The notes under the pieces are model-generated. The model had not been told where the DNA came from and made no database searches. It saw only the letters and a list, made by a program, of their open reading frames with translations. Shown in pieces: positions 1-7,367 of a stretch of 30,310 nucleotides of DNA (positions are counted from its first letter, which is position 1; every line of letters begins with the position of its first letter). The stretch comes from a virus, in the IMG/VR virus record IMGVR_UViG_3300017757_000076, positions 1 through 30,310 of that record, one strand, 5' to 3'. Both the position numbers and the translations under genes were made by a program.

Positions 1-944
1 ATAGCGTTAAAGAGCTTCCATGCGAAGTTCATGACTATATTTTTGACGATATAAATGTTAACCAACAATCAAAAATTTGGGCGTTTAGCAATACAGAATT
101 TAGCGAAGTTTGGTGGTTTTATCCGTCTGCAAATAGCTTAGAGATAGACAGATATGTTGCATACGATTTATTGGAGGGTCACTGGCTAATTGGCAATCTG
201 TCAAGAACAGGCGGCGTTTCTAGAGGTGTATTTAGAACGCCAGTTTTAAGCGGTGAATATACTGAGAATATAACTTATAATGTAACTGTAGCTGCAAGTG
301 GTGGTGGCAATAAGTATTTTATATCAGATCATTCTGGTGCAGCCCCAACACTTACATTAAGAAAAGGAAACACTTATCGGTTTGACCAATCTGATAATTC
401 TAATATCGGGCATCCATTCCAGTTTTCTACAACGTCAAACGGTACGCATGGCGGTGGTTCTGCTTATAGCACAAATGTCGTAACAACAGGATCGCCAGGG
501 AGCCCAGGAGCTTACACAGAAATAACAGTCACAGATAGCACTCCTTCAACACTTTATTATTATTGCAGTAACCATAGCGGAATGGGTGGAACAGCAAACG
601 TGATAGAGCCTGTTTTAGTTTGGAACCACGAACAGGGTTTAAATTATGATAGCGGTTCAATTTTTTGTGAAACAGGACCGATTTCGATTGGAAAAGGTGA
701 TCAAGTTGCGAAAATCACCGACATTATCCCCGATGAGAAAACACAGGGCGATGTAGATTTAAAATTTAAAACACGATTTTATCCAAATGATACGGAGACA
801 ACCCACGGACCATTTAATCCAAGCAACCCAACTTCAGTAAGATTTACTGGTAGACAATTAAGAATGCGAGTTGAGGGTGACCAGGCTACTGCGTGGCGCG
901 TTGGAACTATGAGACTTGAAACTAAGGCTGGAGGTAGAAGGTAG
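1..944 (+). CDS. P22 gp10-like tail stabilisation protein with inserted cupredoxin-like domain (5' partial)
   Basis: The reading frame is open from base 3, so the gene starts outside the window and about 314 C-terminal residues are visible. The pieces VWWFYPSANSLEIDRYVAYD, ETGPISIG, TQGDVDLKFKTRFYPND and SVRFTGRQLRMRVEGD fit the phage stabilisation family (P22 gp10), a tail accessory factor that plugs the portal-adaptor and carries the tail needle. P22 gp10 is about 470 residues, so roughly half of the core is missing. Between FRTPVLSGEY and VLVWNHEQG lies a foreign block (about 267-605) ending in YYYCSNHSGMGG, which resembles a type-1 copper (cupredoxin) loop. The next gene starts directly after the stop. 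Family assignment is firm; the role of the insert is inferred. Confidence 0.82.
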   Translation, partial: SVKELPCEVHDYIFDDINVNQQSKIWAFSNTEFSEVWWFYPSANSLEIDRYVAYDLLEGHWLIGNLSRTGGVSRGVFRTPVLSGEYTENITYNVTVAASGGGNKYFISDHSGAAPTLTLRKGNTYRFDQSDNSNIGHPFQFSTTSNGTHGGGSAYSTNVVTTGSPGSPGAYTEITVTDSTPSTLYYYCSNHSGMGGTANVIEPVLVWNHEQGLNYDSGSIFCETGPISIGKGDQVAKITDIIPDEKTQGDVDLKFKTRFYPNDTETTHGPFNPSNPTSVRFTGRQLRMRVEGDQATAWRVGTMRLETKAGGRR

Positions 945-1292
945 ATGCCGGTCACACCTCCACCAATTGGCCTCGATATGCGACAGTGGGGCAGAGATTT
1001 AAATTTATTTTTGACTAGAAATTTAGGTAAATTATTTTTTAAGACTTCTGACGATAACCCATCCGTCGATGGTGTTTTTTTATGGGACGATGTTAATAGT
1101 TACCCGATAGTAAGCCACAATAATGCTTTTAGACAAATTGCTATGAAGCACGCGACGCCCCCGGCAAATACAGGATCCGCTGGCGACGTTACCGGGATGA
1201 TTAGCTGGGATACAAACTACATTTATGTTTGTGTAGGCAATTATAACGGGTCTTCAGTTATCTGGAAGCGAGTGGCTCTTTCTACATGGTAA
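945..1292 (+). CDS. Small virion-associated protein, unknown function
   Basis: Protein of 115 residues whose ATG follows the tail-gene stop without a gap, so translation is probably coupled. The C-terminal half (GDVTGMISWDTNYIYVCVGN, then a WKRVALSTW ending) is a pattern I recall from many marine phage proteins located beside tail genes. The many aromatic and beta-prone residues suggest a small beta-structured tail or head-surface protein. There is no signal peptide, membrane segment or catalytic motif. Position inside the late cluster supports a structural role, but this is inference from context. Confidence 0.72.
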   Translation: MPVTPPPIGLDMRQWGRDLNLFLTRNLGKLFFKTSDDNPSVDGVFLWDDVNSYPIVSHNNAFRQIAMKHATPPANTGSAGDVTGMISWDTNYIYVCVGNYNGSSVIWKRVALSTW

Positions 1293-1311
1293 ATGGTGGG
1301 GTGGATAAATA

Positions 1312-1758
1312 TTGAATAATGTTGTAGAATTCCCATTAGAGAAGGCCACGATAACTATTGAGCCTATGGTAGATAATGTAGAGGCGTCTGTCCAAAAAGT
1401 CTTACCATTACTGCAAAGCTCTATAAAGGCAAATGAGCGTAATGTCTCTATGGAGGATGTAGTCGCTGATATATTCGAAGGCCGTAGCCTTATTTGGGGC
1501 GTATATTTAAAGGACACGCTAATTGCGGCTTTTACTACAAGCGTCGTAAAGCACCCTAACAGAAACACACTATTTATTGAATTTATGGGTGGAGCCGATA
1601 TGAAAATTTGGATGAATGCAGCCTTAAACGCTTTGAAAAAGGTTGCAAAAGAAGGTAAATTAGATGCAATAGAAGCAGACGGACGTATAGGTTTCTCTAA
1701 GTTTGCAAAAGCAAACGGATTTAAAGAAACATATCGTCACTTTGAGATGGAGTTTTAA
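1312..1758 (+). CDS. GNAT-like acetyltransferase-fold protein, T7 gp13-like
   Basis: Protein of 148 residues starting at TTG; no ATG lies in frame upstream, and the next in-frame ATG would remove about 18 residues. GGTGGGGTGG lies shortly upstream as a possible ribosome site. The pattern is LIWGVYLKDTLIAAFTT, then LFIEFMGGADMKIW, then LDAIEADGRIGFSKFAKANG, ending in KETYRHFEMEF. This matches small GNAT-fold proteins found beside ejection-protein genes in T7-like and marine podoviruses. I see no classic acetyl-CoA loop, so it may be structural rather than enzymatic. The family likeness is recalled and activity is not claimed. Confidence 0.65.
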   Translation: MNNVVEFPLEKATITIEPMVDNVEASVQKVLPLLQSSIKANERNVSMEDVVADIFEGRSLIWGVYLKDTLIAAFTTSVVKHPNRNTLFIEFMGGADMKIWMNAALNALKKVAKEGKLDAIEADGRIGFSKFAKANGFKETYRHFEMEF

Positions 1759-1759
1759 A

Positions 1760-2575
1760 ATGGGCAGTAAGAGCCAAACTAGTACAATGGATCCTATGCA
1801 GGAAAGTTACATTGAAGACATTATCAGACCTGGAGCTGATAAAATAGCTGATATGGAATTTGAGCAGTTTACCGGCGACAGAGTGGCTGGCTTAACTCAA
1901 CTTCAAAAAGATGCACTAGGCGGTTACGGTGCACTAAGTCTTCCGTCTGAATTAGCCGAGGCTTCTGGCGTTTATCGAGGTATAGCAAATAGGACGCCAC
2001 AAGAGCGCATGGCTATGCTTGGCAATATACAGGACCAAATGGCTCCTATGCTTAATAGGCAGTTTGCACAGCAGGGCGTAGGCACTGAGGCTCAGGCTAT
2101 AAAGGCAAATGCATTTGGCGACAGGAGAGACGTATACGAGGGTGAGCGACAGGCTGCACTAGACGCCCGGGCGTATGACTTAGCCAGTAGACAATTAGGG
2201 GCAGAGGACCAGTCTGCAATGAGATCTGCTAGTGCACTCGCCGCAAGCGGTTTGCAGGGCCTACAGTCAACGAGAGACATACTAGGGGCGCAAATGGCAG
2301 CCGGGGAGACTGAGAGAGCCTTAACTCAGGCAGATCTAGACGCCGCATACAATGATTATTTAGCTGAAATGCAATTCCCATTGACACAGTTTGGAGTGTT
2401 GAGTGGAGGAGCCCAGGCGTTTCCTGCCGGGATTGGTACTACGACTACTAGAGATCCTATGGGGACATTCGGAATGGGTCTACAGGCGCTTGGCGGCCTT
2501 GGCATGGGCGGTATGGGCCCGTTTGCAGCTTTTGCTGGATCTGGAATAACTAAAAACCCATTCGGAGTTGGCTAA
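1760..2575 (+). CDS. Internal virion / DNA-ejection protein candidate
   Basis: The chosen ATG lies one base after the preceding stop and gives 271 residues; an upstream TTG in the same frame would overlap the GNAT-like gene and is not needed. The protein is rich in Ala, Gly, Gln and Met, starts MGSKSQTSTMDPMQ, has a helical middle (DARAYDLASRQLGAEDQSA) and ends in a Gly-Met tract (GMGLQALGGLGMGGMG). Such Ala/Gly-rich helical proteins between the tail genes and large internal proteins are typical of podovirus pilot proteins that leave the capsid with the DNA. No enzymatic motif is visible. Its stop shares one base with the next start (TAATG). Confidence 0.65.
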   Translation: MGSKSQTSTMDPMQESYIEDIIRPGADKIADMEFEQFTGDRVAGLTQLQKDALGGYGALSLPSELAEASGVYRGIANRTPQERMAMLGNIQDQMAPMLNRQFAQQGVGTEAQAIKANAFGDRRDVYEGERQAALDARAYDLASRQLGAEDQSAMRSASALAASGLQGLQSTRDILGAQMAAGETERALTQADLDAAYNDYLAEMQFPLTQFGVLSGGAQAFPAGIGTTTTRDPMGTFGMGLQALGGLGMGGMGPFAAFAGSGITKNPFGVG

Positions 2576-3690
2576 TGGAATATTCTCTTACAGCAGATGA
2601 TATCTTAAAATTAGAAGCCTTAAACTTTTATCAAAACCCAAATGATAAGCCTATGGCTGGTGAACTTGCCACAATGGAAGAGATGGTATCCCTTGGTGTA
2701 AATACAGTAGATCCTGAGCTGGAAGTAAGAAATGTAGAGCCAGAAATTACCCCGGTTGCAGCTAATGGTGCTGGTGGCGGTGCTGGTGGTGCAGGAGCTG
2801 GTGGTGCAGGAGCTGGTGGCGCAGGAGCTGGTGTCACTGGAATGAACCCTCAGATGCAGCAGCTTCTAGAGCTAATGAAGCAGCAGTCAGAGGCGTCTAT
2901 GAAGCCAGCCAGCCAAAACTACACAGCGGATCAAAAGCGTATGCTGGCTTTTGCCGGGATAGCCGACGCCGGGCGTGCCTTACAGGGTAAAGAGGGAACA
3001 GCCGTTGCAGGATTAATGACTAATTTTACAGATAGAGCTGACCAGCAAAGAAAAACTGCAAATGCCCTAGCTCAGAGAAATATGATTGGCTCTATGATGG
3101 GTGGTATGGGAAATGCTGCCACATTAAATGATCCAGATCAAATACGATCTACAATTTCAAATTTGACAAATATGTTGGCCGTCAGCCCATCTATGGAGCC
3201 ATTTATAAAGCTTCAAGTTGATAACCTTTATAAAAGACTTGAGGAAATTGAAACTTTAGAAGAGGGAGCATCCTCTGCATCAACCAGCTTGGATTTAATT
3301 GATGCTCTTTTAGAGCAAGATTTAGGTCAAGTCGCAGGAGTTAAAGGGTTCTTTAACAGTATTTTTTCAGAGTATGGGTTAGCTCCAAAATATACCAACA
3401 TAAATAGTTTAGTGGATCAGTTAGACGGTTTAAACTTTTTAGAAATTTTTCAGAAATTAAAAGGTGGCGGCCAGATTACTGAAAACGAAACTAAACAAGG
3501 TAAGGCAGCGCAAAGTAGAATTAGATCTGTTCTTGAGGGCAGAGGTAGTGAGGCAGATATAAGAGCCGCTATTAAAGAGGTTCAGTTATACTTTGATGAC
3601 GCTATAAAGAAAAACCCAACATATGAAAAAGCTGAAAAAGACACTCAAGATCTTAGAGATAAATGGCTCAACCCCCCTAATAATGGCTAG
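2575..3690 (+). CDS. Putative internal virion protein with Gly-Ala hinge
   Basis: Protein of 371 residues, coupled to the previous gene by TAATG. The N-terminal 60 residues are acidic. They are followed by a low-complexity Gly-Ala tract (about residues 65-86) encoded by a 15-bp tandem repeat at 2785-2829, and then a mainly helical region (MQQLLELMKQQSEASMKPA; later KRLEEIETLEEGASS). The flexible hinge between two helical parts would suit a protein that must unfold to pass through the portal. I recognise no domain or catalytic residues. Its place between two other candidate ejection proteins supports a virion role by inference. Confidence 0.62.
   Translation: MEYSLTADDILKLEALNFYQNPNDKPMAGELATMEEMVSLGVNTVDPELEVRNVEPEITPVAANGAGGGAGGAGAGGAGAGGAGAGVTGMNPQMQQLLELMKQQSEASMKPASQNYTADQKRMLAFAGIADAGRALQGKEGTAVAGLMTNFTDRADQQRKTANALAQRNMIGSMMGGMGNAATLNDPDQIRSTISNLTNMLAVSPSMEPFIKLQVDNLYKRLEEIETLEEGASSASTSLDLIDALLEQDLGQVAGVKGFFNSIFSEYGLAPKYTNINSLVDQLDGLNFLEIFQKLKGGGQITENETKQGKAAQSRIRSVLEGRGSEADIRAAIKEVQLYFDDAIKKNPTYEKAEKDTQDLRDKWLNPPNNG
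2785..2829 (+). repeat. 15-bp tandem repeat, three units, coding for Gly-Ala hinge
   Basis: Three adjacent copies of GGTGGTGCAGGAGCT (the third has GGC for the second GGT) encode Gly-Gly-Ala-Gly-Ala; a degenerate partial unit precedes them. The unit length keeps the frame, so copy-number change by slippage would lengthen or shorten the hinge without breaking the gene. Confidence 0.9.
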
Positions 3691-3697
3691 TAGATAA

Positions 3698-5425
3698 ATG
3701 GCAGATAGACAAAAAGTACAAGCTAAATTAGATCAAGTAAAAAAGTCTCAAGAAGAGTTTGGGACTATGATCAGAAACGCGCTTAACGCCAACACACCCG
3801 AGGGTGATGCTGACGCCGCAACAATGGACGCGGAATTTGAGAAGTTAGAAGTTGAAAAATTAAGACTTGAGGCGATGCTGGAAGTCGACCCGGGAGAGGA
3901 TATACTTAGATCTCTACCGAAGGCCGGAGCTGGCGCAGGAGCAGCCTTAGACTTCGTTGCTAACTTACTGCCTATGGCTCAGGAGTTTGGCGTTGATCAA
4001 GCCGTAAATCTTATGAGAACTCTGGGTGTAGAGGGTGAGAAGTTAGACTACTATTCAGATATTATGAAAGATTTCGGTAAATTATTTGGTCCGGCTGGCC
4101 TATTGCCAAAAAATCCCCCAAGTTTTAGACAGGGTATTGCAGACGTAACAGGCGGAGCTACTGAGTATAAGCCTCAAACTGTCCCCGGCGAATATTTTGG
4201 AACGATAGCGGAATTTGCTGGAGGCGCAGCGGCACTACCAATCGGAGGACCAGTTAGATCTATAGTGCAGAGTTTGGTCCCGGCGTTGGGAAGTGAAACA
4301 GCCGGTCAGACTGCTAGAAATTATGCGCCTGAGTATGAAGAGCTGGCAAGGTTTGCGGCGGCATTAGCCACTCCAGTAGTAGCCAGCTCTATCACGCAGC
4401 CAATTAGTAGAAGAATGACACTTGGCCCTCCCGATCAAATTTATGCTAATGTACCGGGCTCACAGAGAGCTCAGAACGTAGATCTATTAAAAGAAATGGG
4501 AATGAAAGACATTAGCGCCGGGCAGCAAGTGGGATCTGCAACTCTGCAAAAATTAGAGGATGTGGTCGAGCCTACACTTAGCCAGAAAACAGACTTAACA
4601 AAAATGGTACTGCAAAGAGCCGGGATTGAAGACGGCGTGGCAACTCCTAATGTAATTGACAAAAGAGCTAAAGAACTTGGTAAAGTTTTTGATGATGCAG
4701 AGGCGTCTGTAAAAGAAGGCTTTGAAATAAGTGAAGGCGAAAAACTTTTAACTTTATTTGATGATGCAAATGAAATGCTTTCTCAAGGTAAAATCGTTGG
4801 AAAAACTAAAAAAATAATAGATGCATTCTCTGATAACTCAGTATCAGGAGAAGCTGTTTCTGTAGCACAACTTAAATTAGCTAGATTTGATTTGCAAAAA
4901 GTTATGCAGTCATCTCTTAAAAATCAAGATCAGGTAAACTACAACTTAGCCAATGACGTCTTAGAAGTTGTTGACGATATGATCGAGCGTAACGTTTTAA
5001 AGTATAATCCAAAACTTTTGCCTACATTACAAAAAACACGTACCGATTACAGGGCTCTGCTAACGGCTGAGAGGGCAGTGTCAGGCAAGGGGCAGGATGC
5101 AGCCAGCGGCTTAATTACGCCAAATTCATTAGATACCGCCGTCAAGGTTAGAGAGGGCGTAACAGCCACCACCAGGCTTAGAGGCACAGACGTGGCCGAC
5201 ATATCAAGGGCAGCGTCAGAAGTACTCTCACCGCTGCCTACAGTGTCTGCCGCCGGGCGTAGAGACATTGGCGGCATAGCTCAAAGCGTAAAAGACTTTA
5301 TCCCGGGATATATTGCCAGAAGCCAGCAGGACTTACTCCCCATGTCTTCACAGGATGCCATATCTAAAATTATGCAAGAACAGCTACTTAGATCGACTGG
5401 TGGACTTCTTACAATACCCGACTAA
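3698..5425 (+). CDS. Large internal virion protein, probable DNA-ejection protein
   Basis: Protein of 575 residues beginning 7 bases after the preceding stop. The N-terminus is a charged helix (residues 1-70). A Gly/Ala-rich apolar part follows (AGAGAALDFVANLLPMAQ; then EYFGTIAEFAGGAAALPIG and LARFAAALATPVVASS), which could insert in membranes. The C-terminal half is long and helical with regular heptads. No lysozyme, transglycosylase or protease motif is visible. Size, composition and place at the end of the tail cluster fit the large ejected proteins of P22-like or T7-like phages (such as P22 gp16). Function is inferred from context; I recognise no specific family. Confidence 0.66.
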   Translation: MADRQKVQAKLDQVKKSQEEFGTMIRNALNANTPEGDADAATMDAEFEKLEVEKLRLEAMLEVDPGEDILRSLPKAGAGAGAALDFVANLLPMAQEFGVDQAVNLMRTLGVEGEKLDYYSDIMKDFGKLFGPAGLLPKNPPSFRQGIADVTGGATEYKPQTVPGEYFGTIAEFAGGAAALPIGGPVRSIVQSLVPALGSETAGQTARNYAPEYEELARFAAALATPVVASSITQPISRRMTLGPPDQIYANVPGSQRAQNVDLLKEMGMKDISAGQQVGSATLQKLEDVVEPTLSQKTDLTKMVLQRAGIEDGVATPNVIDKRAKELGKVFDDAEASVKEGFEISEGEKLLTLFDDANEMLSQGKIVGKTKKIIDAFSDNSVSGEAVSVAQLKLARFDLQKVMQSSLKNQDQVNYNLANDVLEVVDDMIERNVLKYNPKLLPTLQKTRTDYRALLTAERAVSGKGQDAASGLITPNSLDTAVKVREGVTATTRLRGTDVADISRAASEVLSPLPTVSAAGRRDIGGIAQSVKDFIPGYIARSQQDLLPMSSQDAISKIMQEQLLRSTGGLLTIPD

Positions 5426-5592
5426 GTTTTAGATTTACTTGTCTTTTTTGCCTGGGATTGGTCTAGCTTTTTATCGAGATCTATAATTAACTCAGCGGCT
5501 TGTTCACAAAATTTAAATAAAGCAACTGGATTAGGCACTCTGTGCGGTAAAGATAATCTTTCAACTAGTTCTTTTTGTTCTATTGTAAGCAT
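5422..5592 (-). CDS. Small hypothetical protein convergent to the late operon
   Basis: Protein of 56 residues on the minus strand; its last bases overlap the end of the large ejection protein gene tail to tail. I chose the ATG at 5592 because GGAGGG lies five bases upstream; the in-frame ATG at 5604 would put this ribosome site inside the gene. The sequence starts MLTIEQKELVERLSLPHRVP and ends in a Lys/Ser tail (KKTSKSKT), and looks like an all-helical small protein. No known domain was recognised. It is read against the late operon. Confidence 0.5.
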   Translation of the reverse strand: MLTIEQKELVERLSLPHRVPNPVALFKFCEQAAELIIDLDKKLDQSQAKKTSKSKT

Positions 5593-5708
5593 GGTTCCCT
5601 CCATTTTTATACATTTTAAATCAGTTAAAGTTGTAATGCAAATTGCTTCGTGTTATCAGTCAATTACCGCAGTTAATGTTTCGACATATTTACTGTTCTC
5701 CCAAACTA

Positions 5709-5741
5709 AGCCCCACTGCTCTCTCGTGGGGCTTTTTTTTT
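5709..5741 (+). terminator. Rho-independent terminator of the tail/ejection operon
   Basis: AGCCCCAC and GTGGGGCT form a perfect 8-bp stem around a 9-base loop, followed directly by nine T. It lies about 280 bases after the last virion gene on the plus strand and before the early operon, so it likely ends late transcription. Confidence 0.9.
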
Positions 5742-5756
5742 CTTGCCTTTATTTTG

Positions 5757-5775
5757 TGTTAACTTTATGTATGCA
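5757..5775 (+). promoter_or_regulatory. Operator-like element, copy A, with adjacent palindrome
   Basis: TGTTAACTTTATGTATGCA matches 15 of 19 bases of the perfect palindrome at 9109-9127 read on the minus strand. A second palindrome, CATAAAT-AA-ATTTATG (5777-5792), follows and may include a -10 region. Both lie just upstream of the ribosome site (GGAGAA) of the gene at 5803, so this is probably the regulated promoter of the small plus-strand operon. Confidence 0.5.
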
Positions 5776-5802
5776 CCATAAATAAATTTATGGAGAACTA
5801 AT

Positions 5803-5958
5803 ATGAATGAAGAAGTTAAAACAATTCTACTGAGATTGCGAAGAAAAGTTGAAATAGTTAGGGATGACCAAAAACGTACTGGAAGCCACAATGTCCACCA
5901 CAGTAATGAGACGCTGACCTTACTTGATATGTTGGAAAGGAAGCTCAGTGAAAAGTAA
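5803..5958 (+). CDS. Small hypothetical protein, 51 residues
   Basis: An ATG preceded by GGAGAA opens a 51-residue frame starting MNEEVKTILLRLRRKVEIVR and ending LTLLDMLERKLSEK. It is strongly helical and charged, with a central HNVHHSNE segment. It overlaps the start of the next gene, which fits translational coupling in a short operon. No domain was recognised. It is the first gene after the late terminator and operator-like site A, so it is likely expressed early. It is easily missed because of its length. Confidence 0.6.
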   Translation: MNEEVKTILLRLRRKVEIVRDDQKRTGSHNVHHSNETLTLLDMLERKLSEK

Positions 5959-6247
5959 TCTAATGATTCAAATGTACGAAAATGCTTATCGCCGGGCTTG
6001 GTTAGAATTGCGTAAAAAAGAGCGTAAAGATAAAAGAGAGCAGCGCAATTCATATCAGTCTTATAAGATTATAAACGATTTAGACGTAAAAGAAGAGCCT
6101 GAGATAATATTAAAACTTTCTGATAAAGCCAAAAAAGTTAATCTACTTTTAAAAAAAGGTCTTACACCAAAAGAGTGTGGTCAGGTGCTAGGTTGTTCGA
6201 GGCAGGCAGTAGTACAGGTGAAAAGCAGATACGGGTTACCTAGGTAA
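5948..6247 (+). CDS. Small helix-turn-helix DNA-binding protein
   Basis: The GTG at 5948, with GGAAAGG upstream, overlaps the previous gene by 11 bases and gives 99 residues; an ATG at 5963 is possible. The N-terminal half is very basic (RRAWLELRKKERKDKREQR). The C-terminal 33 residues, LLKKGLTPKECGQVLGCSRQ then AVVQVKSRYGLPR, form a clear helix-turn-helix of the sigma-region-4 / resolvase type. It probably binds DNA as a transcription regulator. Being encoded just downstream of operator-like site A makes it a candidate for the factor that reads the shared palindromes; this is inference. Confidence 0.66.
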   Translation: MKSNLMIQMYENAYRRAWLELRKKERKDKREQRNSYQSYKIINDLDVKEEPEIILKLSDKAKKVNLLLKKGLTPKECGQVLGCSRQAVVQVKSRYGLPR

Positions 6248-6309
6248 TTCGTGCGACGGCGATTTTGTGTTATAGTACACCCAGAGTATTACAACTTCGC
6301 CGTCGCGAA
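6248..6309. repeat. Inverted repeat (10 bp perfect, extended 13 bp with bulge)
   Basis: GCGACGGCGA (6253-6262) is repeated inverted as TCGCCGTCGC (6297-6306). Both arms extend outward by TTCG/CGAA-type bases with a two-base bulge on the left. The 34-base spacer holds TTATAGTAC, a possible -10 region. The element sits between the HTH gene and the next small gene and could be an operator pair or an RNA hairpin; no T-run follows it. Confidence 0.6.
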
Positions 6310-6340
6310 CTTCTATCTAACAGAAAGAGTGGTTGAAACA

Positions 6341-6559
6341 ATGGAATATATTACTGGACTTTTTATTTATTATGTTGTGGCGAATACAAATGTTTTTACC
6401 GTGATTTGGTATGAAAGCGAAAAGATGTGTCTAGAGGCAATGATAGACAACGGTCCACTTTACATACAATTAGACGCAGAGGCGATGCTCTGCAAAAAAA
6501 CAGACAAAATGAGTAAGGGTGTACCTAGGCCGAAGATACGGCCCGAGGGTGATACCTAG
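6341..6559 (+). CDS. Small hypothetical protein, Cys-containing
   Basis: The frame is open from further upstream, but that part spans the inverted repeat, so I place the start at the ATG at 6341, giving 72 residues. The sequence has apolar strands (GLFIYYVVANTNVFTVIWY), a helix (ESEKMCLEAMIDNG), a strand with DAEAMLCKK and a Pro-rich basic tail. The layout resembles small phage proteins with an N-terminal strand and paired Cys, like the one at 7769-7942. Its stop overlaps the stop of the endolysin gene, convergent. Function unknown. Confidence 0.5.
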   Translation: MEYITGLFIYYVVANTNVFTVIWYESEKMCLEAMIDNGPLYIQLDAEAMLCKKTDKMSKGVPRPKIRPEGDT

Positions 6560-7029
6560 TCTATTTTCTCAAAATGAGGACCGTCCATAAATGGTCTTCG
6601 TGACTGAGAACGTCTAAGGTCTATGTATGCATTCATAGCCTCTTCCATTGTGCCTTCCCACTTACGAATATCCATTGGGTATTTAGCCTGGGGTGTGCCC
6701 CATGAAGCTCCCCAACAAATAGGAACGCCTACTTGTATGGCTGCCTCTTTCATGGCGTCTGCTACATCATCATATACATTGAGCTCCCAGCAAGCTCGTC
6801 CGTTGACGTATGCCATAAGATCGACGGCCTTACCCTCTAAATGTTTAGACTTTAGCGTTTGACTGGCCCCAGAGGCTACGAGCTCCTTCTGTTGTTCGAG
6901 GGTTCTCATGCCTTGAATAACTCCAAAGTCTACTTTTGATAATGTAATAGCCATTTTAACTACGGACTGTAGATCCTCGTCTACACCCTCTAGTCTGTCC
7001 AGGCTGCGTCTGCTTAACTTAAAACTCAT
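6556..7029 (-). CDS. Endolysin, M15-family L-alanyl-D-glutamate / D,D-peptidase
   Basis: Protein of 157 residues. The zinc-peptidase signature of the M15 family (VanY, T5 endolysin) is present: SKHLEGKAVDL supplies His63 and Asp70, and DGPHFE near the C-terminus supplies His152. The upstream SRRSLDRLEGVDEDLQSVVK and IQGMRTLEQQKELV are also typical for phage M15 endolysins. It should cut peptide cross-links of peptidoglycan at the end of infection. There is no signal peptide, so it needs the holin encoded just upstream; the two genes overlap by four bases (ATGA). The length matches compact single-domain endolysins. Confidence 0.92.
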   Translation of the reverse strand: MSFKLSRRSLDRLEGVDEDLQSVVKMAITLSKVDFGVIQGMRTLEQQKELVASGASQTLKSKHLEGKAVDLMAYVNGRACWELNVYDDVADAMKEAAIQVGVPICWGASWGTPQAKYPMDIRKWEGTMEEAMNAYIDLRRSQSRRPFMDGPHFEKID

Positions 7030-7367
7030 TTATTAAATCCTTTCATTGTACGTATTCCAAAACTTGCAGCTATTGAAGCGTACATTGCCCAACTAAACCA
7101 CTGGGGTGCAGCCTGTAAATTTTCAAAGCCCTGCTTCATGTAAGGCTGTAGCCAAGGCACGAAGCTTCCTAGCACAATTGCGATAAAACAAAGCGTCCAA
7201 GCCTCGTCTTTCCAACTGTCAGAACTGGCCTCAATTGCTGCCTGTTCCCAGCTAATTTCACCGGTGGCAAGTTTCATTTTTGTTTCTGCTTCAGCTTGTT
7301 TTATCTTGGCCTTGCTATCAATAAATGTTGTGGCTAAGTTTGCTACGCTGGAAAGTATACCTATCAT
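7026..7367 (-). CDS. Holin, 3-TM type (GTA/phage holin family)
   Basis: Protein of 113 residues. The N-terminus is amphipathic (MIGILSSVANLATTFIDSKA), a charged helix follows (AKIKQAEAETKMKLATG), the sequence ISWEQAAIEASSDSWKDEAW precedes a membrane segment (about 56-73), and another membrane segment covers 90-106, before a short basic tail. This is the layout of the three-TM holin family found in gene-transfer agents and many marine phages. It would open the inner membrane so the endolysin can act. It overlaps both neighbours by four bases, a tight lysis operon. Confidence 0.86.
   Translation of the reverse strand: MIGILSSVANLATTFIDSKAKIKQAEAETKMKLATGEISWEQAAIEASSDSWKDEAWTLCFIAIVLGSFVPWLQPYMKQGFENLQAAPQWFSWAMYASIAASFGIRTMKGFNK

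Noticed and set aside
5591-6053. Frames on both strands around the late terminator (5591-5785 plus, 5706-6053 minus)
   Set aside because: They cross the terminator and operator or run antisense to the two small genes at 5803 and 5948, and look like random apolar translations.
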